Source of the DNA: Dicaeum eximium
Lineage: Eukaryota; Chordata; Aves; Passeriformes; Dicaeidae
DNA: 64,000 nucleotides
Assembly (NCBI GenBank): GCA_013396995.1
Contig: VWZP01006706.1
Location: 124,001 to 188,000, forward strand
Reading direction: 5' to 3'
Position numbers and translations under genes: made by a program. A model generated the notes under the pieces. That model had not been told where the DNA came from, made no database searches, and saw only the letters and a program-made list of their open reading frames with translations. Below are positions 11,574-25,400 of the stretch, piece by piece. Each line of letters opens with the position of its first letter. The first letter of the stretch is position 1.

Positions 11574-14500
11574 ACATTTTCACAATGTGAAGACTTGTCA
11601 TAAGAGACATGTAACAATGCTGAATAAAAGAATACATTTATGTGCAACTGTCTAGTGCTACCTCCTCTAAAATAATCCTCAAACTATTTTTTTTTTCCAA
11701 ATCTGCTTTGACAAACTGCTAAAGAATGACATAAGTTTCCAAATTACTGAAAGCATATTCTTAACAGCAATTACTGCTTGGATACAAAAATGTGTCTTGT
11801 ATCTACAAAACAAAAATTTGATTATTAGTTAACAAAATAAAGGAAATATGCTTTCCTTGCTTCATTTAAAGCAAGATTTGAGTTTTGTTTCCAGAGTTGG
11901 TGAGATGGGCTAAGGCATACAGATTGGCTACAGAGCAGATAAGTTATCCCCATCTCCTTGAAGTCAAGGATCTTGTATTAGGAGGAAGGTACTCTTACAA
12001 AAATGCTGTTATTTTATGTTGGAAGCAATACGAGCATTTAGGATGATACAACAAAACAGCCTTGTGTATCATTCTGGAGTTTTTTGTTGTGACTGTGCAG
12101 TGGGTTAATCACAAACAATGGAAATATACATACAGAGTGTAGATAGCTCATAAATCTTGCTCTTATTCTGATGTATGGAGTTCTGACCTGGTCTTTCCTT
12201 AGGAATATGAAAAATTGTTTGAGCAGAGTATAAAACTATTTTAGACCTTATAGTTATGGGGTTAGGATAGTTAAGTCATTTCGGTCTGTTGTATGAGCAG
12301 AATTAAAGCAAGACTAGAGGAAAGTTCAAATTAAATAAACTAATCAATAAGCCAAAGAAGAAAAATAATGGGCAGAACTAATAAATATGAAAAATCTCAT
12401 AATTATTTATTTTCATGTTTCCCATTTCCACCAGTATGCACTTAGAGACAGGAAAAAAAGAAATAGAACAGATTAGAAAAAAAATCAGAATTTAAAAATA
12501 GTATTTTAAAGTAATTAGTTTATTGTAGAGGTAGTAGATGTGATGACACGAGAGGATGGATGACAAAGGTTCTTGTTACAGCAGTTAGAAAAAGTTTATG
12601 TACATGATTCTTCCTAACAATGTTTGTATCTAGACTTTTATTCATCTTGTTTAACATCAATTTCCTAACATTTAGGCACTTTAATGTAGTCCCTTGCACT
12701 CCTCCATGATTAATGAAGAGAGAGAAGGATCTCCAGAGGGTGATCCATTCAATCTGTCTTTGATGTTTTTCTGGCTTTTCTCTGACCACGAAGGAGAGCT
12801 CGATTGAAAATCACAGTTTGGCTTTTATGCTGGACTAATTGCTGAGCTTTTACCTTAGATATCTGATTTCCTAAAGGACAGATTATTTGAATGAATTGCA
12901 GAGAGCAAATACTCTAAACCAATATTTTTGTAATTTCTGCTGGTTTTCAACTGATTGTGAAGAATATTTTAAGATATTGGCTCGACCAAAACAAAACTAT
13001 TTATTGTCACTTTTAAGTGCAAGGGTAAAAAATATGGAGAAGATTCACAGTTGCTCTGAACAATTCCATAAGACTGAAGAAGGGTATTGAGACAGGTGGT
13101 AACTTATATCAAGACTGGTGAGAGAGGTTATGGAAGATAATTTCTCTTCTTCCACAAAATTTATGGGGTAGTTTGCTTTGTACCCAAACTCTTTGACTAA
13201 GGTACCTTTTCTCTTCTAGGCCTTATCTGTTTAGATTTTTGAAGAACTTATAAATTTTAAGGTCTTTTTGTGAGTGATGGGATATTAACAGATACAGCAC
13301 TTATGGATGGATATCTGAATTTGAGAGAGCTTCTTTATAGCAGTCTACTTAGCTGAGAAATTTATGTTTTGTATTTATGTTTGGTTTGAGTACAGTTTTA
13401 ATGTTATGAAATTCCTCCTTCTGACTGGTACACTTAAAATAATCTAAAAAATTTGATACCAAGAATAAAATTAGAAAATACTTCCTCTTTCATAGTTTTT
13501 TTTAATTAAATAAAGATTCAATTATACACTCATTGGATATTTTTGGTCTTATTTTATATTGAACATTTGTTATGCTTAGCATACAGATGCAGGCATCTGA
13601 ACAGTTGCATGTGATTCAAAACATAACAGTACTGCATTTATAGACATAGGTAGAAAAAAAGAAATCACTGACAGGAGGGAGCACCCTCCATGGAGAAATG
13701 AAAAACATTTTGGAGCAGTAGCAACTTTAAAATGGCATCACTTATCCACATTCAGCACTTACCTAGAGTTCCCACAGAAAATTATCTTCCTTTCTTCATG
13801 ATTAGAGAAATAATATAATAGGAAATTAATTTCAATTCTTTCAAAAATTGCATCTGCATATTTTAATTGTGTTGTAGCACACTAAAATAAGTACTAGCTT
13901 CAATATAGGGTCTCATCCTTTTAAAATATTTTCTGATTCTTCTTGTATTTTATGATACTCTGGATGGATGATTTTTTCCCAACAAATATGTATCCATCTG
14001 TGTATCAGAGACAAAAGATGAAAGAAATAGTCAATATAGGTAAATTGCAGACAAATTTCCCATTAGGCTGAGCTACAGCCTACAAAACAAGAAAATGTCC
14101 ATAATTTTTTTCTTTGTGTCAAGATTTGTGTTAGCTCTATAATTTAGGACTTTGAAAAGACTAGAGAATAGATTTCTTTTTCTAGAACTTCATGAAATAT
14201 CAAGTAGCTTTTCCAACAAACTTTCTCAGAGAGGTACTGAGACATTTAATGTGGAGTGAACCATGACAACTTACAGTGAGGCTCTGACACACTGGAAAAA
14301 CCATAAATATTGAAATACACTCTTCCATTTACACAGTCTCACATTGAAGGAGATATGTAAACTCCAAGATTATTAGTCTGAATGAGGAATTAGTCAGCAA
14401 TTCTGTTGTTTATGTAACAGCATATGCCTTTAATGTGATTTCAGGATTTTTTAGGTAGGATCTTTACATTTTGAGAAATAACTGGTGGCTAATGTGACAT

Positions 14501-16892
14501 TCTGTACTCATATTAGGTAAGAAAGGAAAAAGAGGCAGAATTTCTCACAAGTCCAAAAGAGCAAAATATTCAGGTGTCCTAAGAGAGCTACAAATCTAAT
14601 TTACATTTTTAGAAATACTTTAAAAACTGTGGGCTCAGATGTGTAATTATGCCATGGTAAATTGACAAATAATCACACGTCACATGAGCCTGGGTAATCT
14701 CTTCCTTTGTGGCTTTCATTAACACATTCACTTTGGAACTTCAGCAGAATGAAATTTTCACTACAACAGGAGAAAAGTTAATACAGTGGGATTTCTGAGC
14801 CCCAAGCCTTATTCCAAGCCTCTCCCCACCATTTATGTCATATTTGGAAATAGGATTCAGGCTCCTAACTTTGTTAGTAACACCTGAAAATATTGCTGTT
14901 TTCTGCTACAACCTTCCTTCATGTGCTCTCTACCCTGAGAGTAAACCTGTAAAACCCTTGTTTACGTTGGGATAAAATGAGATCCAGAGGATGCTGTTAT
15001 TTCCCCTTTTACATTTTCTCTTCTTTAGTTTATTCTTTTCCATTATTCTCAAATACACCACTTAGAAATATTTTCTTTTGTGTGCACATATAAGAGCACA
15101 CACAAACCACACTACAGATTTGCAAATGGATTAAAATACCTGTTAGCCAGACAAAATCATTAAATAAATCCATCTGGGGTACTTTTTCTTCCTTTTTTCC
15201 ACAGCATTACCCTGACAGCAATGATTTAAAGCTACAAATTAACATTTAGTGTAGTAATCAATAGCAATTGTTTTATTTCTTCTTCCTTTAAAAACTTATT
15301 TCCATTATAATTTTACAGCTCATCTTTCCTGGCCTTGTTTCCAAAAAGAGCTAGCAGCTGATATGCCTAGCCAGCAAGTCATGCTGTGGAATGTCTGTGG
15401 AGTGCATCAGCACAAAACATAAATACAAGATTAGGTAAGAAAGCCTCAATTTTCTATTCACTCCAGTTTTCATCACTTTCAGAAAGCGTACTAGGTAAAT
15501 CTCTTTTTATAGCCCAGGGTTTTGTTCAGTTTTGCCATTTTTACTCAGACTGTGATGATCTGTTTCCTGAATGTCAGTTCTGTATTCAAGGGCTTAGAAC
15601 ATTCAAATTTGTGTTGCAGACCAAACAGAAGTAAATCAATTTAGGAGGAAAATAGGGAGGAAATCAGTATAGAAATCTAGCCACTATACTAATTTCCCCT
15701 AACTGAGCGTTTTGCACTCAGAAATTTCGTGGCTACATTTACATAGACCTTGTAATCACTTATTCCAACACTTGGTACTGCAGAATTACTTTTTCTTCTA
15801 ATTTCCCAAGAAAGAGACTCTCTGTATCAGAGATTATTTTATTTCTTTTACAAGAAATCTGCTGCTGCTCTAGTTGAAGATGTTGCCCCAATCCAACACG
15901 ACCCTAAATGAATTCAGAGTAAAGGACGTGGCTGAAGAGATTGTTTTATAAGGCCTAGCAGGCACATGAATCATTTAGAATTTATATGGGTGGAATTGCA
16001 TAAGCACCTCCAGTAAATTTTCCCTTTTTCTTCTAAGCCACTAAGCTTTTGCTACCACATGCTGTGATTGCATAAGAAGCCTTCCACTTTCCCACTCTCC
16101 TAAAGATTTCCCATTTTGCATTGGATGGAGTGAGCTCTTAAAGGGGCATGAAATTATATCTGTAGGGAAGAAGACAGGAATACTGGACTTGATTTACTGT
16201 GGCTTCTCATTTAATTTAGAATTAAACAGGATTTAGTCAGCAAAGCATTAGGCAGAACTGAAATCTTCACTGGAGATTACCTTTTTTGTGTGTCTATAGT
16301 AACCTAATCTATGTGGCAAATTGAAAAAGTGCATGTTTGTTGAAATTTAGAAAAAACTTAGAAAATTATTTAGCACCTCTCTACTTTTACAGCAACAAGA
16401 TCTGAAGCCATTTTTCTGCTATGTAATTTATTTTAAAATACAATTTTGCTTTGTTTTTTAAATTTCCTTTTTGAATATTTATTTGCTACTTTCCTAATCT
16501 GGGACCTGGCTGTGGTAGTATGATGAACCAGAGTGGAATAATCCAGACAAGTGAATTCTGATACCCTGCCCTGTGGGTTTCTGCAGTGAGGCACAGTAAT
16601 GAGGGTGGATCACACTATGCTGACTCCCTGAAATAATTGGCATTCAGCACTCAGAGCACACTTTGATCACAAAGTAACGTGAATTTATTTAGTGTTCCGA
16701 GATGTAAAGACTCCACTGTCCCCACACTATTTTCAAGGAAAAACTGTTTAGAGACCATGTCTTAACCCAGAGAAACTATTTGAACTATGTTTGGAGTAGC
16801 ATTCATTAAGTCACTTCAAAATCAAATGAATTATTTGTTTCAGATCGTTATTGTGCAAAAGCTGTCAGCCTTTGGAGGTAGGCCAGGCTTAC

Positions 16893-16937
16893 CAGTGTGC
16901 TTTTAACATCCTACTTCTACCAGGATATTTGAATGTC
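16893..16937 (-). other. Weak candidate 45-bp exon (minus strand)
   Basis: On the minus strand a good acceptor (pyrimidine-rich, ending TCTCCAG at 16938-16944) precedes 45 bases, open in one frame, and the donor GTAAGC follows. The peptide is not recognisable and no partner exons were found. I list it because the splice signals are good, but chance occurrence is likely. Confidence 0.12.
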
Positions 16938-16939
16938 CT

Positions 16940-19900
16940 GGAGACCACAGAAAGGAAATTGTCTGGAAGCCACTCCATGTTCACATCTCTTTAAGAGCAG
17001 TGTGGACAGGCACAGAAATTCCTATCCCTCATCTATTTGCTGTCTTTCCCTAACTTCCATGTACCATGTGGTGCTCCCTGTCTCCTTTTTCTCCTGGACA
17101 ATTTGAATCACATTTGCTATTAACATCACTCACCATTGTGGCCAACACCTGGAATGGGCAAAGCCCTTTGATTAGTGATGTTTTTCAGTGTTAACATTTC
17201 CTGACCACATTTTGTTTGTTCCTGTTTTCAATCAACTCTATTTTATATCTATCCATTTAACTAAGAACAAGGCATCTTGGCAGTGGAGAAGGGATTCCCT
17301 TAAATCACACCCAAAAATATGGTTACTTTGCTCCTTTCAAACCATAAAGCTGCTAAATTTGTTTTCAGGAAAGTTGCTTAGATGGATCTGGACAGAGGAG
17401 GCTGGATTTATACAGATGGCAGTGAGCCTGTGGCTATGGCAGCCTGCATTCTTCATGGTCTGCTCACCTGCTCTACTGGTGATGTGTTTGAAATGATTTT
17501 CTTCTGCATTTTCACTTTATTTAAGAATGGATTTTAAAAGTGTAGTGCGTGTGAGTCTGTATTTTCTGGGGGTTGAGGTGAATGCAGCTCATGATTTTGT
17601 TTCAATAAACCAAAATGTCTGGAAGATGAAATATAGCTATACCAGCCTTGACACTGTTTTTTCCTAGATGTTATGTTTCATTTCTTCTCTATTATATTCA
17701 TCTCTTTATTCCCATAAATGTTATATTTGTCTGTCCCTGAGAGCAATTCAGACACATTTCTTAATCACTCAGAAGTTCAAAAATATTATTGATTTCATAT
17801 AAAAACTCTCCTGAGGCACTGCATGAAACAACCTTCTAAAGGAGGAGATATATAATATACTTCATGGTGGATGGCAGGTGCTTTGTGGACTTGAATCCAC
17901 ACAAAATATTTAGGAGGGGGATGAATACCTTTCAAAGTAAGTCACCTTCTGGAGAAATTATGAGACAACAAATTCTTTAGCAGAGTCATTAAACATTTAT
18001 TGGCTTTGGCTTGCAGCATCCATGCAAACACTGTTTTTGGTTCCCTTTCCTATAACATTTGCACCTAGCCTTGTTTTGATCACCAGAAGCTCAGAATTTG
18101 ATCAAATTTATACAAAATGCAGGTTAACCTATTTTTTCTTTAAATTTAGCTACTGTCTGCATCTGGTGTATTACTAGATGAATATACAAAACAGTTCTTG
18201 CTGTTAAAAATTAAAATAAGATATACTCAAATGTTTTGAAGGTAAATGGCTTTTATAATATTCCCTCAGCTCTCCCTTCAGTGAAATTATGTTACCTTTT
18301 TTTCTACAAAAACGCTGCCTTATTGAATGAGAACAGATGGAAATTATAATGTCTGCTCTCCTGTCTTAGGGACTTCTTTTAGGAGGTGATAACTTATCTA
18401 TAAGAAATGCATAATAATTTTCAGTGCATATAAATCAATTTGGAAATAAACATCTAATTTTAAAACTCTTAGATGAAAGCAGACAACTGCTGTGCTAAGA
18501 ATGCTTTCATAACTTAAAAGTCTAAATACTTTGCAAAGGGTCTTACAAAGTATGCTCAATGCGTCTACTGATGTGAATTTATACAATGGATTAAAGCATA
18601 ATTTAAAACACTGATATCCTCCTGATATGTTAATGGCTCTTTTTAAAAGATATTTTCATACATCATACTACTTGATCTGATTTATTTAGATCAGATAAAC
18701 TATTATTGTAAGTTCAATTCACTTTTATAAATTGAAAATTCTTGCATGTTTTTAATGAAGTCAAATTAGTAAGGTAAAATTAGAGCTGAACAAATAATTC
18801 ATAACTGTTAATTTATTTGACAGATTTTGCTTTTTTATTTGTTGTTTGAAGATTATCCACCCACAGATAATAAAGTGCACATTTTCCATGAATAATCATT
18901 GTAGTACAGATAAGCCTACAGCAGTTTTTCAAAACCTTTAATATTTAAAATTCATCATGTATTCGTTAATTTTGATTCCACCTTTGGGTTACCTGCTACT
19001 GTCTTTGGGACATGCATTGCAAAAGCATTGCTTTGGCTATTACTAAATTATAAATCTTATGTTAAGGGATCAAAAGCAGAAATGCACTTTGCCTGCTTAT
19101 ACTACTCCAGTTTAAACTGAGTGGTGACTGTCATGTTAATGTTACTGAGTTCAAGGCAACCGAAAAAAACATTTTTTAAAATCTTCCGATTACTATAAGG
19201 TAGTTGTGATAAGGTATCTGCTTTATTTGAAATTTACTTTTCATGCCATATTGATAACAAGACTTTTTAAAAAAAATGCTCCTATTGAAGCAAGCATGAA
19301 AGCAGTAGATTTCCATAAAATTAAGGATTTCGGAATTGTTAAAAATGACAATTTTTTCTTCATGAGTTACTTATTTTTCTATACAGTTGCAATCATGCCT
19401 TCCTAAACAGAATATTTTCTGTAACATCACGACCAAACTTTGCTACTTTGCACTGTTTTCTCTTTTGTTACATAATAATTTTTTTTTTAAAGCATTTTAG
19501 ACCTTACTGTTTTGAGCCTCAGATCAACACCAGCAGAGAGATTTGGTTTTCTTCGTGGCAAACCACACCAGGATGACTGATCCCAAAGAATAATAGCCGT
19601 TGTATTTTTGCTGGGATAGTTTTCAGCTGGATCTGTTCCCTGAATAATTCACTGGATGGACAGTTGCAGTACAGAGAGCAGACAAATCAGGGGTGGGAAC
19701 AAATGACTGTCAGTGAAAGATGAGTCAGACTGCTGCTTTTATTTAACAGCCCTGCTTCACACCAGTTGTTCTCTGGGCCTCAGTATCTAGTTAAGAATGT
19801 TTCCTTTTCAAGCAAATGGATTTAACTTACAGTACAAATTATATCTTGTAAGTCTTGATATGGACTTTATATGAGAAAACAAAACCACTCTAAATGACCT

Positions 19901-22900
19901 GAGTACCCAGCCACTGAAAATTAGAGCAGAATAAGTCATCCTGTAATTATTAATCAGCTTAGCCTCCTCTGTTTGAGAATGAAAAGCTTAGTGACTTCTG
20001 TCTCACATACCAACTGTCACTTTTGAAGCTTATGTTTGTAAAATAATAATACCTTCCCTTCCTGCACCTTTTGGCATAGCTGTAAGAGAGCCTTTGGAGC
20101 TCCTGAAAGCGTAGACACAAAGGCTGTGACACACATTTGCAGCTGTAGTAACTTGCATATCCAAAGGATTTTGTAGGTGGAAACAAAACATAAAGGAGCT
20201 GGTGTCTGTGTGACTACCAGTGTTCCCAGAGGTCATGTTCATTGGTAATGAGGCATTTTGTTGCCAATGGCTCCAGTGAGAATCTAGTTCTAAAAGATGC
20301 ATTAGCAGCAATAATGAATTATAAATTAAAATTAATTTTCCACTTTTGTTTGGTTTTATTTTAGAACAATTTTAAGTTGGTGTCTGTTTAGATTTCAAGA
20401 CAATTACTGACTAACACATTACTTTAATTGCAGCATTTTGGAAGCAGCTGAAAGGAATCCAAGCATAATAGTTTAAGTCATTGTTTTGTTTAAAATAACC
20501 CTGACATCATGAAATTTGGTCTCAAAAGAGTAATGCTGAACTTGATGGAGAATTAGAAGGGGTGAGTATCTTGTGTGAAACAAGAAATGTTATGCAGGTT
20601 GTTATGCAGTGGACAGAGTTTACCTGGTTACACAATGGAAGACCAATGAATACTTACTCAGCTTCTTTATATGTCAAAAAACAAAGAAAGACTTGGGAGG
20701 TGTACTTAAGCAATTGATTTTTGGATAGGTAAAATTAAGTTTCATTCAGCATCTGATGTTAATTATTTCTAACTACAAAATATAAACCTGATAAAAATGT
20801 TCTTTCCATTTACTAACAGGTTCTACCTGAGCTTTTTAAATCTTAAAGTTGATGATGTTTTGATGATATTTTTATTGCTCTTTCTTCTCAGTTTTTTTGC
20901 ATAGTTGTCGTATCATTCTTCTGCAGTCTATATAAAAGTAGTTACATTTTTTAAAAAGGAAATAAATTTACAATCAAATATAGTGTATCTAAAAGATTTC
21001 AAGGGGAAAATTCTGGATTTATGCCTTATTTCTGCTCAAACTGATACAGAAAGAGCAGAGCTAAGTTATGGGTTCTGTATTACTTCTGAGCAAATACATG
21101 AATGCAGATATAGTGCCCAGACAAGGGTCTTTATTGTCAGTTTCTTATCTCTCTATCTAACCTAATAAACTGGTAACTGTTTCTCTGAAAGAGAATTTGA
21201 AAAAAATGAATGCAAATTTAATGATAATGGGAAAATTTCACCTGAAGGAGATGAAAGAGTAGGGAGATACACTCCAAATTCCTCTGTTCAAATCAGGTGC
21301 TTAGCAATGGAATAGTATTTTCATTGGAGAGAAAAAACAGAAGTTTTAATTATTTTAGATTGGTTTTCTTTCCAGGAGATTCTACGCCCTATTTTAGCAA
21401 AAATAAATCTCAGGACCCTCTTCTAACCTTATGAAACTCTTGGGGTTTTGGCTTATCCACATACATTTTGGGAGTCCTAATTGCTGTCAGTAAATGAGAC
21501 ACAAAGCTTGTTGAAGTTAATGGGTTGGTCAAACAGTTTCAGGCTGAATGAAAGGAACATTTAAGTCTTCTTATGTATCAAAGATAGCTGGAAGTAATAA
21601 AATAATCATCCAAGGCAAATAGCAGATCAGAATTAGTTTGAACACAGGCTTTGGACATATGAATTGATTAATTTATTTTAGTTCCAGTTGTCCTAATTTT
21701 TAATATAGTGATCATAGGACAAATACAAAAAGTTATGTCACACTTGCTGGTTAAATCAGAACTAAGCATCCTGGTTTTAAAAGCCCATTTCTCAGTAAAT
21801 GTCCAGCACAAATCTCATTCTTCTCAATGCACTGCTCAGTTTTATGCAGCTGGCATAGTGTAATCTGCGTAATATTTAATGCTCTAAATATTGCTTCTCT
21901 ATATATCTACGAGCCTGTCATACTCAGCTGTTTGCAGACGTCAGGCATTTGAATTGCAAAGAGATGAGGTTTAGATATGGGAAAGACCAGAAGTAACTGT
22001 AAATGGCAGTGTTTGGAGGTACAATTTGTTGGGTAAACAGTTCTCTGCCTTGCAGATTGTGAAGCAAAGAAATTATCTTTTATTTCAGTCACAATTGGGT
22101 AAAGAGTAATTGGGTTCTTATTCCTGTTGGATATAAACAAACACACGTATGCAGGGAATACATCTTTGGTATGTAACACAGCCATTCTTCCAGCAGAAGC
22201 AATCCTTGCTGCCAGCTGTTCAGACCAGCTTGGTAATCTATCTATAAAGCTGCAGCCAACTGCAGATTTTTTCCTTGCCTGCTGACTTTTACCATTCACT
22301 TGTCTCTCCAAACCCCTTAATGGCAAACCTTTAACACTCTACTACACTTCATTTTCCAAGATTGTTTCTTGCAAGGCCCTGCACTGAACAGACTTTAATA
22401 GACTCAATTAGGTAAGCAAGCATTGCTTATCTTGAGTGAAGCTTGAAGGGTCTGGCCAGAAGACAGCAGCAGGGTTTGGTTTTTTTCTACAGCCAATTTT
22501 GCTGTTGTGCATTAAGTAGTCTTCTCTGACCCTTTTTCATTAGCATCTAGATCTATTTTTTCATTAGATCTATTTCTCCTGACAGATAGCTGTGAGTCTT
22601 TCTCAAAGAGTCAAGCCTGAATAGCCTGAGTTAAGGGCAGACAGAGGAATTCATTTCACTCACACATTAAGCTCCTAATGTGCAGGAGCACACAATATGT
22701 AACCACAAAACAGACAGTGACTGACACATTCAATGCTCTGCTATATATATGTGGTTTTGTATTTATTTATTTATCAGTAATATCAATATCCTGCTCCTTC
22801 ACCGTTTTGCTCCCTGGAACACAGCAGAAACTTCCGTATATGTAGTTTCAAGCTCCATCAGAGGGAAAATTCAATACTCTAAAGCAAACATTAGTCCATA

Positions 22901-24520
22901 TTCTTGTTCTATTTCCTGACATTGCTATAACTGCTGCAGAAATACAAGTAACTGAGCCAAAGAATTTTATGTTTATTGATTTGCTGAGGGAATCACAGAA
23001 TTTTACTTGATCATGAGATTGTGCCCTTTGCAAACAGGGTTTAGCATTGTAGTTATTCACTTCCCATTAAAAAGCCTCTCATGGGCTCCAAGGTCTGTTC
23101 ACACATGTGATAACAAACCAGTGATTCTATAACATAAATATTTTGCTTGGTTGATTATTTTTAAAATACTAGTTATATGACTGAAAGTCTAGATAATGAA
23201 AGATGTATATTTCTTCAAAAACAGTTTTAACTCTACAACGCAGTTGGAATGGCTAAGATAAAAGATAAAAACTGAGTATTTCCTGAGTTTATCAATTTCT
23301 TAAGGAGGAAGAGAATGATGAAAGGCTACACTTGTTTTACATTCATTTCATACTGAAGAAACAGAGAAAATGAAAGTATGATAATTTCCTTGAACACTCT
23401 AAACACTTGTTTCAATCACGAAAATACATCTCTTACAAGGAAAAGCCCCTATATGTAGACTTCTAATAGTAACATATGCACTTTTAACATCTGTATCTTG
23501 CTGATGAATGAAAATGTTTCCTCAGACTAGGAATACTTTTTGACCCCTGGGAGGAGCCTCTCCATTGATAAGAGTAAAATAATGTAAGAGAAGAGCTTTT
23601 GAATTTGTTGCACCTAGAGAAACTCGCTGAAATTCGGTGTGATTATGTTTTCTGCAGAAGTATGTATCATGTTTACAAACATTTTTCATTTTCCTACTCT
23701 GTTTCTTTAAGATTAGGGAGGAGAAAATCTCAGGCAGTAAGTTATATTCTTCTTCACTTTCTTGTTTCTAAATGCACTTCCTCTCTTTTTTGCTTTTTAA
23801 TTTCTTGTCTTTACTTCTCCACACCATGCCAGAAGTGCTTATATCTGATAGCACAGCATATTACTCCAATCAAAACAAGTTGGAGTTTTTTACAGAACTT
23901 TTGCCCTTTTAACACAAGAAATAATATTCACTTTTACGGCCTCCTACAAGTATGTAATTTATTTAATGATGCTAATTGTTAGGTATATATTAGAAAGGTT
24001 GTTTGGTTCGTGGACTTTTCTCCCTAGTTTCCCCTTAAAGGCAATTTCTCACTTAATTTTAGTATTGGGACTACAGAGGTATATTTAAATTTTATGCCAG
24101 CTAGCTATTAACTGAATGATAATTGCAAAAAAAAAGTGTGTATAAAAAATATTGTAGATTTCTTACTCTTATCCAGGAACCTTTATCCATTAATTAGTCT
24201 CATACTAATACTTTTCTCCTAATACTCAGTAAAGAGTATTGCAAGCATCATGCACATCTTGTGGTAGTGACAGGTTTGAAATTTTCGGACAATTATAACA
24301 GTCTGCAGACTGAAATACCTGTGTATCTTGTTTGGGATGTAAAAATGTAAGACTATCCTATCTTCTTTTTATGTTCTCTCTCCATTAGGTGGTCACTGCT
24401 GTTGGTTTTCTGGCCTGCTTTCTATAAGTAGGCTCTAAATCCTGTCAACCTCAGCTAAACTTATTATTGCACTAGGTGAATATTTGAAGCTATACCTTTT
24501 TTATCAGCATGCATTTTCCC
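16940..24520. other. Unique-looking AT-rich non-coding DNA
   Basis: No named element is recognised. The longest frame is 139 codons on the minus strand (21907-22326). It lacks a recognisable domain, has no convincing splice boundaries, and is best treated as a chance frame or an unknown conserved segment. Confidence 0.5.
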
Positions 24521-24522
24521 AG

Positions 24523-24565
24523 TACATAAAACCTGCATTTAATTAAAAAATGTAGGTTTTATGTA
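24523..24565. repeat. 18-bp stem hairpin with 7-base loop
   Basis: Arms 24523-24540 and 24548-24565 pair over 18 bases with a single mismatch, which would be a G-U wobble if the plus strand were transcribed. The loop is AATTAAA. The stem is shorter than a usual microRNA precursor and the flanks do not extend it. It lies about 40 bp before the CR1 fragment that starts near 24608. Confidence 0.8.
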
Positions 24566-24607
24566 TGAGGAACTAAAACACACCTCTTTTTAAATAGCTT
24601 TTTTAAG

Positions 24608-25400
24608 TGACTGGAGAAGAGGAAATATCACATTACTTTTTAATAAGCTTAAAAAGGATGATCCTGGGAACTGCTGACCAATCATCCTAATCTCAGTGCC
24701 CAGTAAGAACATGGAACAGATCCTCCTGGAAGATTTGTCAAAACACATGGAAGAAAGGGAGGCGATTAGGGAAAGCCACTATGGCTCCACCAGGGAAAAT
24801 GGTGACTGATTAATCTGGTGGCCTTCTACAGTAGAGTAACTACACCGAAGAGAAGAGTCACCTGGACTTCTGTAAGGCCTTTGATACAGTCCCCCACCAC
24901 GTTCCTGCCACTAAATTGGAGAGCTGTTGGTTTGATGGATGAACTCTTAGGTGAGCAAGGAGTTGGCTGCATGGCCACATACGAAGAGTTATAGTCGATG
25001 ACTCAAGGTCGAAGCCAAAACTTGTGAGGAGTGGTGTCTTTCAAGGGTGCTGAGCTGATGCTTCTTAGTTAATACCTTCAGCAGGGACAGAGACAGTGCG
25101 GTGGAGTGCGCTGTCAGTGATTTTGTTGATGACACCAAGCTGAGTGCTGCAGTTCATTCACTTAAGGAGACGGATGCCAGAGGGATCTGGGTATGTTTGA
25201 GAAATGAGTCTTTGTGAAATCTCATGGAGTTCAGCAAGATCCTGCACCTAGTCTGGGCCAACGTCCAATACTAATACAGACTGGAGAATTAACTTCCTGT
25301 GTCCCTCTAGCTCAGCAGAAATTTACAACAGGAAAAGGGATTTTGGTAGTAAAGAGTAACAGACAATTACCAAAATTCAGTTTTGAAGGTTCAAAGTAAA
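24608..25400 (+). mobile_element. CR1 LINE fragment, reverse-transcriptase region (decayed)
   Basis: This is part of ORF2 of the CR1 non-LTR retrotransposon in sense orientation. ORF2 encodes the endonuclease and reverse transcriptase that copy the element into new sites. Recognisable blocks, in order, are the region before the palm (about 24608-24730, including MEQILLE near 24711-24731), the catalytic palm motif LDFCKAFDTVPHH at 24862-24900, and the second catalytic motif at 25119-25145. There the family's FADDTKLS reads FVDDTKLS, with both aspartates kept. The text between and after these blocks is shifted and interrupted by stops, and both ends are truncated. The endonuclease domain and the 3' end are absent, so the copy is dead. 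CR1 is the dominant LINE of birds and also occurs in other reptiles. Orientation is opposite to the two other CR1 fragments in the window. Confidence 0.93.

Larger units (their letters stand above)
9304..16890. other. Unique-looking AT-rich non-coding DNA
   Basis: No transposable element is confidently recognised. The longest frames are 106 codons (9964-10284 plus) and 89 codons (12520-12789 minus). The latter overlaps slightly GC-richer sequence at about 12660-12790 that may be an old repeat, but I cannot name it. AT-rich palindromes at 11.12 and 11.55 kb are annotated separately. Confidence 0.5.

Noticed and set aside
12520..12789. 89-codon minus-strand frame with protein-like composition
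   Set aside because: No family recognised and no splice sites at its ends; possibly an old repeat, but not supportable as a gene.
21907..22326. 139-codon minus-strand frame, the longest outside recognised repeats
   Set aside because: No domain, signal, repeat pattern or convincing splice boundary; a chance frame is the simplest reading, though a protein search would be worthwhile.
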